Source: Kiritimatiellia bacterium
Lineage (GTDB): Bacteria; Verrucomicrobiota; Kiritimatiellia; RFP12; JAAYLN01
Direction of reading: 5' to 3'
Assembly: GCA_017962605.1 (NCBI GenBank)
Contig: JAGCUY010000134.1
Coordinates: 1-44,621, forward strand
DNA: 44,621 bases
Below, piece by piece: positions 23,934 through 30,320 of the stretch. The notes beneath the pieces are model-generated. The model was not told the DNA's origin. It saw only the letters and a program-made list of their open reading frames with translations, and did not search any database. A program made the translations under genes and the position numbers. How positions within the stretch are numbered: the stretch's first letter is position 1; each line of letters begins with the position of its first letter.

Positions 23934-24595
23934 AAAACGAACTAGCCATTCAGGGAATTGAGTCAATTGCGCAAACAGGACCGATTGAGCCGGGACTCGT
24001 CCTGATCGTCGGCGACCCCAGCTTGCCGAGGCTGGAATGCGCTTTCGCGCTTGGAAGGAAAATCGCCGAGATAGACGGTGGCGAGTCGATGGCGCTTTGG
24101 TCATGGCTGCCGTCCCTGGCGCTGGGCGAGGTCCAGTTGGTGGACGCCTCATGGCGCGAGTGCCACCGCTGGACGCTGCCCCTGCGGGCGTTGGCGGCGG
24201 AATCGCAGCCGGGGACGGCCTGGGCCGGGGATTATCCCGACGCCTTTCTAACGCGCGATGTCGCCGACGGACTGAACGGACAGGCCACGCCCGGCATTCG
24301 CCGCTTGCTGGATGGCATCAGACATGGAGTCGCCGTGCTGGATATCAGGTATCACCTGGATTTTGACGGATTGCGTGACCTGAACGCAGCCGCTAAGGAC
24401 TGCGGAACGACTGCTATCGTCCACAATACATTGTACAATACCCAACTCGAGCCATACCCGCTCGACTCTTACGCCCAGCTGGCGCTTAAAATCTGCGTGG
24501 AACAAGGTGTGAACCTTGGGGAGTGCGCCACGAAAATCGTCGTCTTTGAGAATGAGAAGTATGGAACTGGATACAAAGTCCGCGTGCTAGACTGA
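23930..24595 (+). CDS. DnaB/RecA-fold-like protein without Walker A (copy 1)
   Basis: 221 residues. The start GLVLIVGDPSLPRLECAFAL aligns with DnaB-type GxLxVIxARPSMGKTAxAL, but the GKT is replaced by PRL, so no P-loop remains. Next MALWSWLPS matches the VAFFSLEMS strand, VAVLDIRYHLDFDGLRDLNA the Walker B/helix region, AAKDCGTTAIVHNT the LAKELNVPVIALSQ strand, and KIVVFENEKYGTGYKVRVL the IxKNRxGPTGxVxL end. This reading is by eye. The ATG at 23930 overlaps the previous stop (ATGA), so it is translationally coupled to the GyrB-like gene. The paralogue at 29465 has the same arrangement. Converges on the truncated repeat at 24580. Confidence 0.65.
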   Translation: MKNELAIQGIESIAQTGPIEPGLVLIVGDPSLPRLECAFALGRKIAEIDGGESMALWSWLPSLALGEVQLVDASWRECHRWTLPLRALAAESQPGTAWAGDYPDAFLTRDVADGLNGQATPGIRRLLDGIRHGVAVLDIRYHLDFDGLRDLNAAAKDCGTTAIVHNTLYNTQLEPYPLDSYAQLALKICVEQGVNLGECATKIVVFENEKYGTGYKVRVLD

Positions 24596-24689
24596 TTGAA
24601 AAGCCGCGAGCGCCTTTTGCGCCTTCATGATTGAGCTGCAGGTCAGGTCAAGGCGGTTGGGGGCATTGGGGTCGCATCCCAACGCCAGG
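24580..24689. repeat. 110-bp direct repeat, left copy flanking HipBA
   Basis: Identical to 26447-26556 except two bases. It covers the last 16 bp of the DnaB-like gene and, on the minus strand, the last 31 or so codons of the orphan gene whose intact copy ends at 26454. It marks the left border of the hipBA insertion. Confidence 0.85.
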
Positions 24690-24733
24690 GACAGCTGCCA
24701 CGGTTGAGTGTGTATGCCGATTTCTGCCATTAA

Positions 24734-24764
24734 AGTTGCATGAAAGCAACTAGTGTGCTATTAT
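24734..24764 (+). promoter_or_regulatory. Promoter and operator of hipBA
   Basis: TTGCAT (24736-24741), 17 bp, TATTAT (24759-24764). The inverted repeat AGTTGC-ATGAAA-GCAACT (24734-24751) covers the -35 and is the probable binding site for the HipB-like repressor. Confidence 0.7.
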
Positions 24765-24792
24765 ATTATCCGTCAATGGCCGGGGAGTGATT

Positions 24793-25092
24793 ATGAAGCG
24801 ACAGACAAGACTGTATCCAAAGGCGGCTTCGGCGCTTGAGAGGCTGGGCGAGAACATCAAGCTTGCGCGGCGCAGGCGCGGCATAACTTCCGCTCTAATG
24901 GCGGAACGGGCAGACCTCAGCCTGATGACTCTCAGGGCGATTGAGCGCGGTTCGCCGAAAGTGGCGATGGGCAACTACATGTCCGTCCTGTTCTGCCTTG
25001 GCTTGCAGGATGACATGGCGCGTGTCGGCGCAATTGACGAGCAAGGGCGGGACATCCAGGACGCGCGGCTCCTGCGCGGCTCTCGGCGATGA
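24793..25092 (+). CDS. HipB-like Xre-family antitoxin/repressor
   Basis: 99 residues. Helix-turn-helix of the Xre type at about residues 18-62: LGENIKLARRRRGITSALMA, then AERADLSLMTLRAIERGSPK. It should bind the AGTTGC/GCAACT operator just upstream and neutralise the HipA-like kinase downstream (16-bp gap). Start ATG 24793 after GGGGAGTGATT; the in-frame GTG at 24787 is a weaker alternative. Classic antitoxin-first type II toxin-antitoxin order. Confidence 0.85.
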   Translation: MKRQTRLYPKAASALERLGENIKLARRRRGITSALMAERADLSLMTLRAIERGSPKVAMGNYMSVLFCLGLQDDMARVGAIDEQGRDIQDARLLRGSRR

Positions 25093-25107
25093 TGAAGGAG
25101 GCAACCC

Positions 25108-26322
25108 ATGAAGGATCTGGCATTGTTTTTGGGGGATGAGCCATTGGGCAAAGTGCGCGTTGAAAACGTGCGCGGGAAAGAGGTGTTCTCCTTCACATAC
25201 AACGAGGGTTGGCTAAAAAACCGTAGTCTCCCGAGAATTGATCCTGACATCATGCCGTTCCCCGGAGAGCAGTTCCCGCTTGGCAAGGAGGTCTTCGGAT
25301 TTCTTGGCGACATCGCCCCCGACAGATGGGGGCGTAGGCTCATTCGCCGGAAAGAGGCACAGCTTGCGAGACGCGAAGGGAGGCCGGAAAGGCCACTCCT
25401 GGCGAGCGACTTTATCGTAGGCGCCTATGACCTGACCCGCACGGGTGCCGTCCGGGTGATGCTTGACGGGAAGTTCGTGTCTTCCGATTCATCCAAGCCG
25501 GCGCCGCCGTGGACAACGCTCAGGACACTTGAGGAGTGTGCACGGAAGATCGATGCCGACGAGGACGGGCAGGATGAGCGATGGATAGAAATGCTTCTGG
25601 CGCCCGGCTCCTCGCTGGGAGGGGCGCGGCCAAAGGCGAACGTGACTGATGAGAGGGGGGCGCTGTGGATAGCCAAGTTCCCGTCCGCAAGCGACGAATG
25701 GGATGTGGGCGCATGGGAGTTCTTTGTCTCACGCCTGGCGAAAGGTGCGGGGCTTGGAATGAGCGATTCTCGCCTGGAGCGGCTGTCAAATGCGGGATCG
25801 ACCTTCTTCTCGCGTAGATTCGACCGAGATGGTGGAAGGCGAATCCACTATGCAAGCGCAATGGCCATATCCGGCGCGACGGATGGGGAGGAGGACCACA
25901 GCTATCTTGACGTGGCCGAGTTCCTTGTGCGCGAAGGGGCGCGACCCGACGAGGATCTTTCCGAATTATGGGCGCGCATTGTGTTCTCGCGGCTTGTTGG
26001 GAACAGCGACGACCACTTGCGCAATCACGGCTTTGTAATGACTGGCGGCGGATGGCGGCTTTCGCCGATGTTCGATGTGAACCCCAATCCCGACGCGGCC
26101 TTTGCGGCCCTTGATCTGTTGCCCGGTGTGCCAGGGGCGTCACGGACAGAACTCATTGATGGCGCAGAGTATTTTCACCTCAATCAACGCACTGCCGAGA
26201 AGCGCTATGCGGAGATACTGTCTGCCGTATCCGGCTGGCGCCAGCTTGCGGAGAAGCAGCACATACGCAGAAGCGAGATTGAGCGCATGGCTGGATGCTT
26301 CTGCAAGGCTGAATACCTTTGA
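25108..26322 (+). CDS. HipA-like serine/threonine kinase toxin
   Basis: 404 residues, full length for HipA. An N-terminal subdomain (KDLALFLGDEPLGKVRVE...FGFLGDIAPDRWGRRLI) is followed by the kinase core. The regulatory/ATP loop is SSLGGARPKANV near residue 169, the lysine strand LWIAKFPS, the catalytic NSDDHLRNHGF near 298 and the DFG-like metal motif SPMFDVNP near 321. All catalytic residues are present, so it is probably active. HipA kinases phosphorylate aminoacyl-tRNA synthetases; the target here is unknown. It sits between 110-bp direct repeats with hipB and a Cys-tail scar, suggesting arrival as one unit. Confidence 0.88.
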   Translation: MKDLALFLGDEPLGKVRVENVRGKEVFSFTYNEGWLKNRSLPRIDPDIMPFPGEQFPLGKEVFGFLGDIAPDRWGRRLIRRKEAQLARREGRPERPLLASDFIVGAYDLTRTGAVRVMLDGKFVSSDSSKPAPPWTTLRTLEECARKIDADEDGQDERWIEMLLAPGSSLGGARPKANVTDERGALWIAKFPSASDEWDVGAWEFFVSRLAKGAGLGMSDSRLERLSNAGSTFFSRRFDRDGGRRIHYASAMAISGATDGEEDHSYLDVAEFLVREGARPDEDLSELWARIVFSRLVGNSDDHLRNHGFVMTGGGWRLSPMFDVNPNPDAAFAALDLLPGVPGASRTELIDGAEYFHLNQRTAEKRYAEILSAVSGWRQLAEKQHIRRSEIERMAGCFCKAEYL

Positions 26323-26350
26323 GGATACAGGTAGACTCGTCGGACAAATT

Positions 26351-26416
26351 GATTCCGTCTGGCGCGGCGACTTCTGCCACGACTGCGGCCGCCGCGAGTT
26401 CTGCGGCGACTGCCCC
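26351..26416 (+). repeat. Cys-tail scar, copy E
   Basis: 66 bp GATTCCGTCTGGCGCGGCGA... to GACTGCCCC, encoding DSVWRGDFCHDCGRREFCGD then CPV and a TAG at 26420. It lies 28 bp after hipA and 31 bp before the right 110-bp repeat, i.e. inside the inserted segment. Confidence 0.7.
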
Positions 26417-26446
26417 GTGTAGTGAGCAAGGGGCGGGATGCCAGGC

Positions 26447-26556
26447 CCGCGTGCTAGACTGATTGAAAGGCCGCGAGCGCCCTTTGCGCCTTCATGATTG
26501 AGCTGCAGGTCAGGTCAAGGCGGTTGGGGGCATTGGGGTCGCATCCCAACGCCAGG
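26447..26556. repeat. 110-bp direct repeat, right copy flanking HipBA
   Basis: Pairs with 24580-24689 (108 of 110 identical). It starts with the CCGCGTGCTAG end of a DnaB-like gene, although that gene is not here. This shows the block was duplicated when hipBA entered between the DnaB-like gene and the convergent orphan. Confidence 0.85.
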
Positions 26557-27470
26557 AGCGCGGCCTCAAGTGCCTTATAATCTCTTTCGTCTTCCCATGG
26601 AAGGTTCCCGCTCCGGTAAATGGAATACCAGAAGGCGCTGTTGCCAAAGATGTCCCGCGCGTTTGCGACCGTTCCGGGGGAATCGTCGTCGATGGCTTGC
26701 AGAAGGCGGATGGCCACCGGCGCCGCCACGGACGAGGCGCAGAACAGGACGAGCGGGACGACGGCCAGCTGCTGCGACAGCGCCTTGAGATTCGCCGCGA
26801 GGATTTCCACGGCGCCTTCCTGAAGCATGAAGAGGAAGAGATTGCGTGTCATGCGTCTGCCGCATAGCGAACGCGCGATGGCGAACCGCGCAGGGCTGTC
26901 GTCCTCGATGGCCTGTCGCAGACTTTCAGGCAGATTGTTCGCGAAGGAGTTGGGGAAATAGTGGTAAAAGTCGGAGGGGCAAAAAGAGGCCGGGAAGGTC
27001 GGCGCCTCGGTCCCGTTGATTCTTGCCGCAAAGGCATCCTTTTCGAGTAGATGATTAAAAAAGAGCCGCCCCGTTGTCCAGTGACGGCCCATCATCTGCG
27101 GCACACAGAAAAGCGCCCGGGAATCGGAAGTAAGGATGCTGGACGAGTAGATTATGCCGTCATAAAGGACTGCCGTTCGCCGCACCCGGCTTCCGATTGC
27201 CGCCAGAAATGCCTGCCGGTCATACGGCAATGTCGCCAGAAAGGCAGGATGAAAGAGGTCCAGGATGCGGAACGATGAGACGAAAACGAAATCGGTGGAA
27301 AGCAGAAGGTGCGGCGTATCGTTTGGCATGCCTAAAGCGGGGTCGATGCGTTTCATTTTGTGTATTTCAACCAGGAGCTCCACCTGCTCTCTGGGCGACA
27401 GCTTCTTTGCGGCACGTTCGTCGTAGTCCGACACCAGCCGGACCATCTCTTCTTGTGACATTTTCTCCAT
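26454..27470 (-). CDS. Orphan protein with ankyrin-like C-terminal segment (338 residues), sigma-54 driven
   Basis: Unrecognised. Helical protein whose C-terminus repeats the pattern DDDSPxxxxxARxxxG, FWYSIYRSGNLPW and LLALGCDPNAPNRLDLT, which is ankyrin-like and shared with the 19216 and 30321 proteins. An earlier DDSPARFAIARSLCGR segment (about 187-203) looks like another copy of the same repeat. P6 predicts transcription from about 27471, so the first ATG (27470) would be leaderless. The ATG at 27461, preceded by GGAG, is a plausible true start. The 3' end is duplicated at 24580-24689. Divergent from the DUF6946 gene, with adjacent enhancer halves. Confidence 0.7.
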   Translation of the reverse strand: MEKMSQEEMVRLVSDYDERAAKKLSPREQVELLVEIHKMKRIDPALGMPNDTPHLLLSTDFVFVSSFRILDLFHPAFLATLPYDRQAFLAAIGSRVRRTAVLYDGIIYSSSILTSDSRALFCVPQMMGRHWTTGRLFFNHLLEKDAFAARINGTEAPTFPASFCPSDFYHYFPNSFANNLPESLRQAIEDDSPARFAIARSLCGRRMTRNLFLFMLQEGAVEILAANLKALSQQLAVVPLVLFCASSVAAPVAIRLLQAIDDDSPGTVANARDIFGNSAFWYSIYRSGNLPWEDERDYKALEAALLALGCDPNAPNRLDLTCSSIMKAQRALAAFQSV

Positions 27471-27482
27471 GCCTTCCCCTCC

Positions 27483-27567
27483 GCAACATCCGTGCCATGC
27501 CAGTTGCAGTGGACAAATCTATGGCTGGCGGCCAGTTTGAGGGGCAAACAATGCTCAAATTCTGTCC
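27483..27567 (-). promoter_or_regulatory. Sigma-54 promoter P6 (minus strand)
   Basis: Minus strand TGGCACG-GATG-TTGC: -24 GG at 27496-27495, -12 GC at 27484-27483. Enhancer motif GGACAGAATTTGAGC on the minus strand (27567-27553) lies 56 bp from the -24 GG. It abuts, through AGCT, the motif serving P7, so the divergent pair shares one dyad. Confidence 0.82.
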
Positions 27568-27644
27568 AGCTGGTCAAATATTGGACGGCCAAGGTGCGCC
27601 ACGATGCGGTTTTGACCGTTTTTTTGCCTTGGCACGGAGTTTGC
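27553..27644 (+). promoter_or_regulatory. Sigma-54 promoter P7 with shared enhancer dyad
   Basis: Dyad GCTCAAATTCTGTCC (27553-27567), AGCT, GGTCAAATATTGGAC (27572-27586); 44 bp to the -24 GG (27631-27632); -12 GC 27643-27644 in TTGGCACG-GAGT-TTGC. Drives 27683 and probably the downstream second GyrB/DnaB-like pair. Confidence 0.88.
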
Positions 27645-27682
27645 GTACAACGCCGCCATCGAAAAAGAAGGATAAAGCAGAA

Positions 27683-28414
27683 ATGAAAATAGTATCACCA
27701 CTGAATCCAGAAAAAGAACTGGACACCCTGTCCTCATGGAAGGACGCATTCATCGCAATCGACAAGAATCCCGGACACTGGAAGGAGGGGCGGAGCGCCT
27801 GCACGCTCGCCCGGTATTTCCTCTCAGGGAGGGGCGAGCCGGAGGTCATCGCGGCAATAAATGGCCTCCTTGACGGGGATTCCGTTGAAGGGCTTGAGCG
27901 AGGGGAAATAGAAACGCCATGCCCGTTCGATGATTATCTGAACCCCCGCCGTCAGGACATGGGCATCTGGGGGAGAACAAAGAGTGGCCGCCGCTTTTTC
28001 GTCGGGGTCGAGGCGAAAGTCGATGAGTCATTCTCGGAAAACACCCTTGGCTCTGCGCTAATCGAGGCGGCGAAGACAAAAGCAGATAAGCCGAAAAGCC
28101 ACGCCGTTGACCGTATCGCTGGGCTTTGCGATTGGTTCGGGGTTTCGCCGGAAGACGAGGCGGTTCGCAATCTCCGCTACCAGCTGTTCCACTTCACGAA
28201 GGGGACTGCCGATGTGAAAAACGTTGACATCAGCATCATGCTGCTCCTGACGTTCCACACGCCCGAATATGACTCCAGGAAAGGGGAGGGGAACGCCGCC
28301 GACTGGCAGGCGTTTGTCAATCGCTTCTTCGTGCCGGTCCAGGGCGGATACAAGTTGAACATCGCCAATTGCGCATCCACGGTTTATGCGGTTGAGAAGA
28401 TCGTCATTGATTGA
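27683..28414 (+). CDS. DUF6946-like protein with PD-(D/E)XK-type motif
   Basis: 243 residues. It follows the DUF6946 pattern: W-x-x-GRSACTLARYFL near the start, RRQDMGIWGRT then FFVGVEAKVDESF (D92 ... E110-A-K112, a nuclease-like triad), DRIAGLCDWFG, LRYQLFHFTKG and an SIMLLLTFH strand. This suggests a restriction-endonuclease fold; activity is not proven. Start 27683 follows AGAAGGATAAAGCAGAA and lies 39 bp after the -12 of P7; the ORF's upstream extension to 27197 crosses the promoter and is not real. The 3' end overlaps the next gene by 29 bp. Confidence 0.7.
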   Translation: MKIVSPLNPEKELDTLSSWKDAFIAIDKNPGHWKEGRSACTLARYFLSGRGEPEVIAAINGLLDGDSVEGLERGEIETPCPFDDYLNPRRQDMGIWGRTKSGRRFFVGVEAKVDESFSENTLGSALIEAAKTKADKPKSHAVDRIAGLCDWFGVSPEDEAVRNLRYQLFHFTKGTADVKNVDISIMLLLTFHTPEYDSRKGEGNAADWQAFVNRFFVPVQGGYKLNIANCASTVYAVEKIVID

Positions 28415-29468
28415 GCATATCAGGCGGCGCCTGGGCATGTATGTGCCCGTGGAGGGAAATGGCGTTCCCCAGTTCGCGGCGTGGGACATCCTCTTGCATG
28501 ACCTCGCCACGGACGGCGTTGGCGCCTTCGCGCGTGGCGAGGCCGGCGAGATCGACATCTGCTTCAACGAGGAGACGGGGGCTGTGACCATTGGCCATGA
28601 CGGGCCGAGGAAAAATACGCTTGGCCGTGTCGTCAAGGCATTGGACTCTGGCATGCTCGATGAAAAAGGGGATGGCGGGGAGGCCGGAGGGGCGCCGGGG
28701 GCCCTTGCCACCCACTACGGCGAGTTGAAATACGCGATCATCAACGCGCTGTCTCGCGAAGTCACGGCGGAATCGTTCCTCGACGGGAAATGGCAGGCCG
28801 TGCGGTGCGGCAACGGCAATGTCGGCCCAATTGAGGATTTGATGCCCGGACTAGTCGATCCGGGAACGGAACGGTTCTTCAGGTTCCGCTTTGTCGTCGA
28901 TCCGCTGTATTTGCCGGACGACGGCGATTGTTCGCCCTTCTCGGAGAAGATGTTCCATGTCTTTGGGGAAAGCTTGGCGCGCGACCATCCTGGCCTTCGT
29001 GTGGTTGTAAACGGACACGAATATGTCTTTCACGACGACGCGGAGGGGTTGGTTGCGAAGTTGATTGCTGAAAGCGGCGAGGAAATCCTCATGGCGCCTG
29101 TCGTCTCCCGTCGCGGGGATGTCACGCTTGCCTGCGGGGCGACGCGCCGTAAAGGGATTGGGCGTAAAATCGTCTGCCGGGTCTTCCTGAACGGCAATGA
29201 GACCCAGGCCGACGAATTGCTGTTGGATTTGTCCCAGTCGGCCAGCAACTGGATTTGCTCATGCCGCGTTTTCCAGTCATGCGGCTATGATTTCCATTTG
29301 GTGGCTTCGGTGCGCGTGCCAGTAAATGACGCGACTGCCCCATGGATAGACTATGTCTGCTCCTCCTGGGATGAGTCGGATGACGATTCTTACCAGTCTC
29401 ACACGCTGCAAGCGAACTCAATGCTGAATCGCTGTCTCATCGATGTCTTTGCGGGGATGCAGAAATGA
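28386..29468 (+). CDS. GyrB N-terminal-like protein with degenerate ATP site (copy 2)
   Basis: 360 residues, paralogue of 22839-23933 along the whole length. Shared landmarks: IEHIRRRLGMYVPV, FARGEAGEIDICFNEETGAV, ELKYAIINALSREV, NVGPIEDLMPGL, HPGLRVVVNG, and the shared C-terminal end LIDVFAGMQK. The GyrB N-box (ILLHDLATDGVGAFA) again lacks the catalytic Asn, and the GxHGxG lid is absent; GHDGP is all that remains of DDGRGIP. It starts inside the 3' end of the DUF6946 gene (29-bp overlap) and its stop overlaps the next ATG (ATGA), so all three are translationally linked. Likely transcribed from P7. Confidence 0.7.
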   Translation: MRLRRSSLIEHIRRRLGMYVPVEGNGVPQFAAWDILLHDLATDGVGAFARGEAGEIDICFNEETGAVTIGHDGPRKNTLGRVVKALDSGMLDEKGDGGEAGGAPGALATHYGELKYAIINALSREVTAESFLDGKWQAVRCGNGNVGPIEDLMPGLVDPGTERFFRFRFVVDPLYLPDDGDCSPFSEKMFHVFGESLARDHPGLRVVVNGHEYVFHDDAEGLVAKLIAESGEEILMAPVVSRRGDVTLACGATRRKGIGRKIVCRVFLNGNETQADELLLDLSQSASNWICSCRVFQSCGYDFHLVASVRVPVNDATAPWIDYVCSSWDESDDDSYQSHTLQANSMLNRCLIDVFAGMQK

Positions 29469-30109
29469 GAATAGACATGCGGAATGTTGAACTTGGCGAT
29501 GTCGGCCCGGGCCTTGTCCTGATAGCCAATTGCTGTGAGTTATACTCATGGGATGATATCGCGCTAAACGCTTGCGAATTGGTCGCCGCATCGCGGCATG
29601 CCGACCGGATTACATTCTGGTCCTGGAAAGCGGCTTTTGAAACAAGGAACGTCTTTCTGGTTGACGCCTCGTGGCGCGAGAGCCACCGGTGGACATTGCC
29701 GATTGAGGCCCTGGCCGAGAATAGTCCCTCTGGAACGACATGGGTGGGTGATTCGATTGATGAAGTCAAGGCGCACGAATGTGCCAATGTGCTGGAGCAC
29801 CCGACGGGATTGTGGGGATGCCTGTTTGACGGCATGGATGGTGAGATGGCAATCATAGAATTCAGTGAGGAATTGGGATTTGAGGAAATATGCCATTTGA
29901 ACGCGGCGGCGAAGGCCAGCGGCAAGATCGCGGTCACCTGCGCCGAATTGCGCGATGCGAAGAACAAAAGGTATGCATTTGACTCCTACGCCGAACTCGC
30001 CATGCGCGTCTGCCTGGAGCGTGGCGTCAACTTAGACGAATGCGCGGCTAAAATATTAGTCGTAACCGAACCCGCGGAGGATGAGTACCAAGTCCGCGTC
30101 CTTGTCTGA
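29465..30109 (+). CDS. DnaB/RecA-fold-like protein without Walker A (copy 2)
   Basis: 214 residues, paralogue of 23930-24595: GPGLVLIANCCELYSWDDIA (P-loop lost), ITFWSWKAAF, VFLVDASWRESHRWTLPIEA, LNAAAKASGKIAVTCAEL, YAFDSYAELAMRVCLERGVN and the end KILVVTEPAEDEYQVRVLV. DASWRE(C/S)HRWTLP is the most conserved segment of the pair and may be the functional surface. ATGA overlap with the preceding GyrB-like gene, as in copy 1. Confidence 0.65.
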   Translation: MRIDMRNVELGDVGPGLVLIANCCELYSWDDIALNACELVAASRHADRITFWSWKAAFETRNVFLVDASWRESHRWTLPIEALAENSPSGTTWVGDSIDEVKAHECANVLEHPTGLWGCLFDGMDGEMAIIEFSEELGFEEICHLNAAAKASGKIAVTCAELRDAKNKRYAFDSYAELAMRVCLERGVNLDECAAKILVVTEPAEDEYQVRVLV

Positions 30110-30182
30110 GTCCGCCTTCCTACGCCCCATGTGCTCGCAGGGGATTCAAAAGAGGGTTCCCCTTGTCGCAGCCGGTGCCAGT

Positions 30183-30275
30183 GCTCAGTTTCTGATCAGT
30201 TGGTAAGTTTTTGGGCGGGGGAAAGGGGGATATGGCTTGTTTTTGACCAATTTTGAGACTTGGCACGGCAATTGC
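30183..30275 (+). promoter_or_regulatory. Sigma-54 promoter P8 with enhancer dyad
   Basis: Dyad GCTCAGTTTCTGATC (30183-30197), AGTT, GGTAAGTTTTTGGGC (30202-30216); 45 bp to the -24 GG (30262-30263); -12 GC 30274-30275 in TTGGCACG-GCAA-TTGC. Drives the 30321-33936 operon. Confidence 0.88.
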
Positions 30276-30320
30276 GAAGGGAATGTCGATATTTGAAATA
30301 CAGAGAGCGATAAGATAAGT

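Noticed and set aside
27197-27682. Upstream extension of the DUF6946 gene
   Set aside because: It runs across both sigma-54 promoters and the antisense orphan gene; the ATG at 27683 has a ribosome site and matches the family start.
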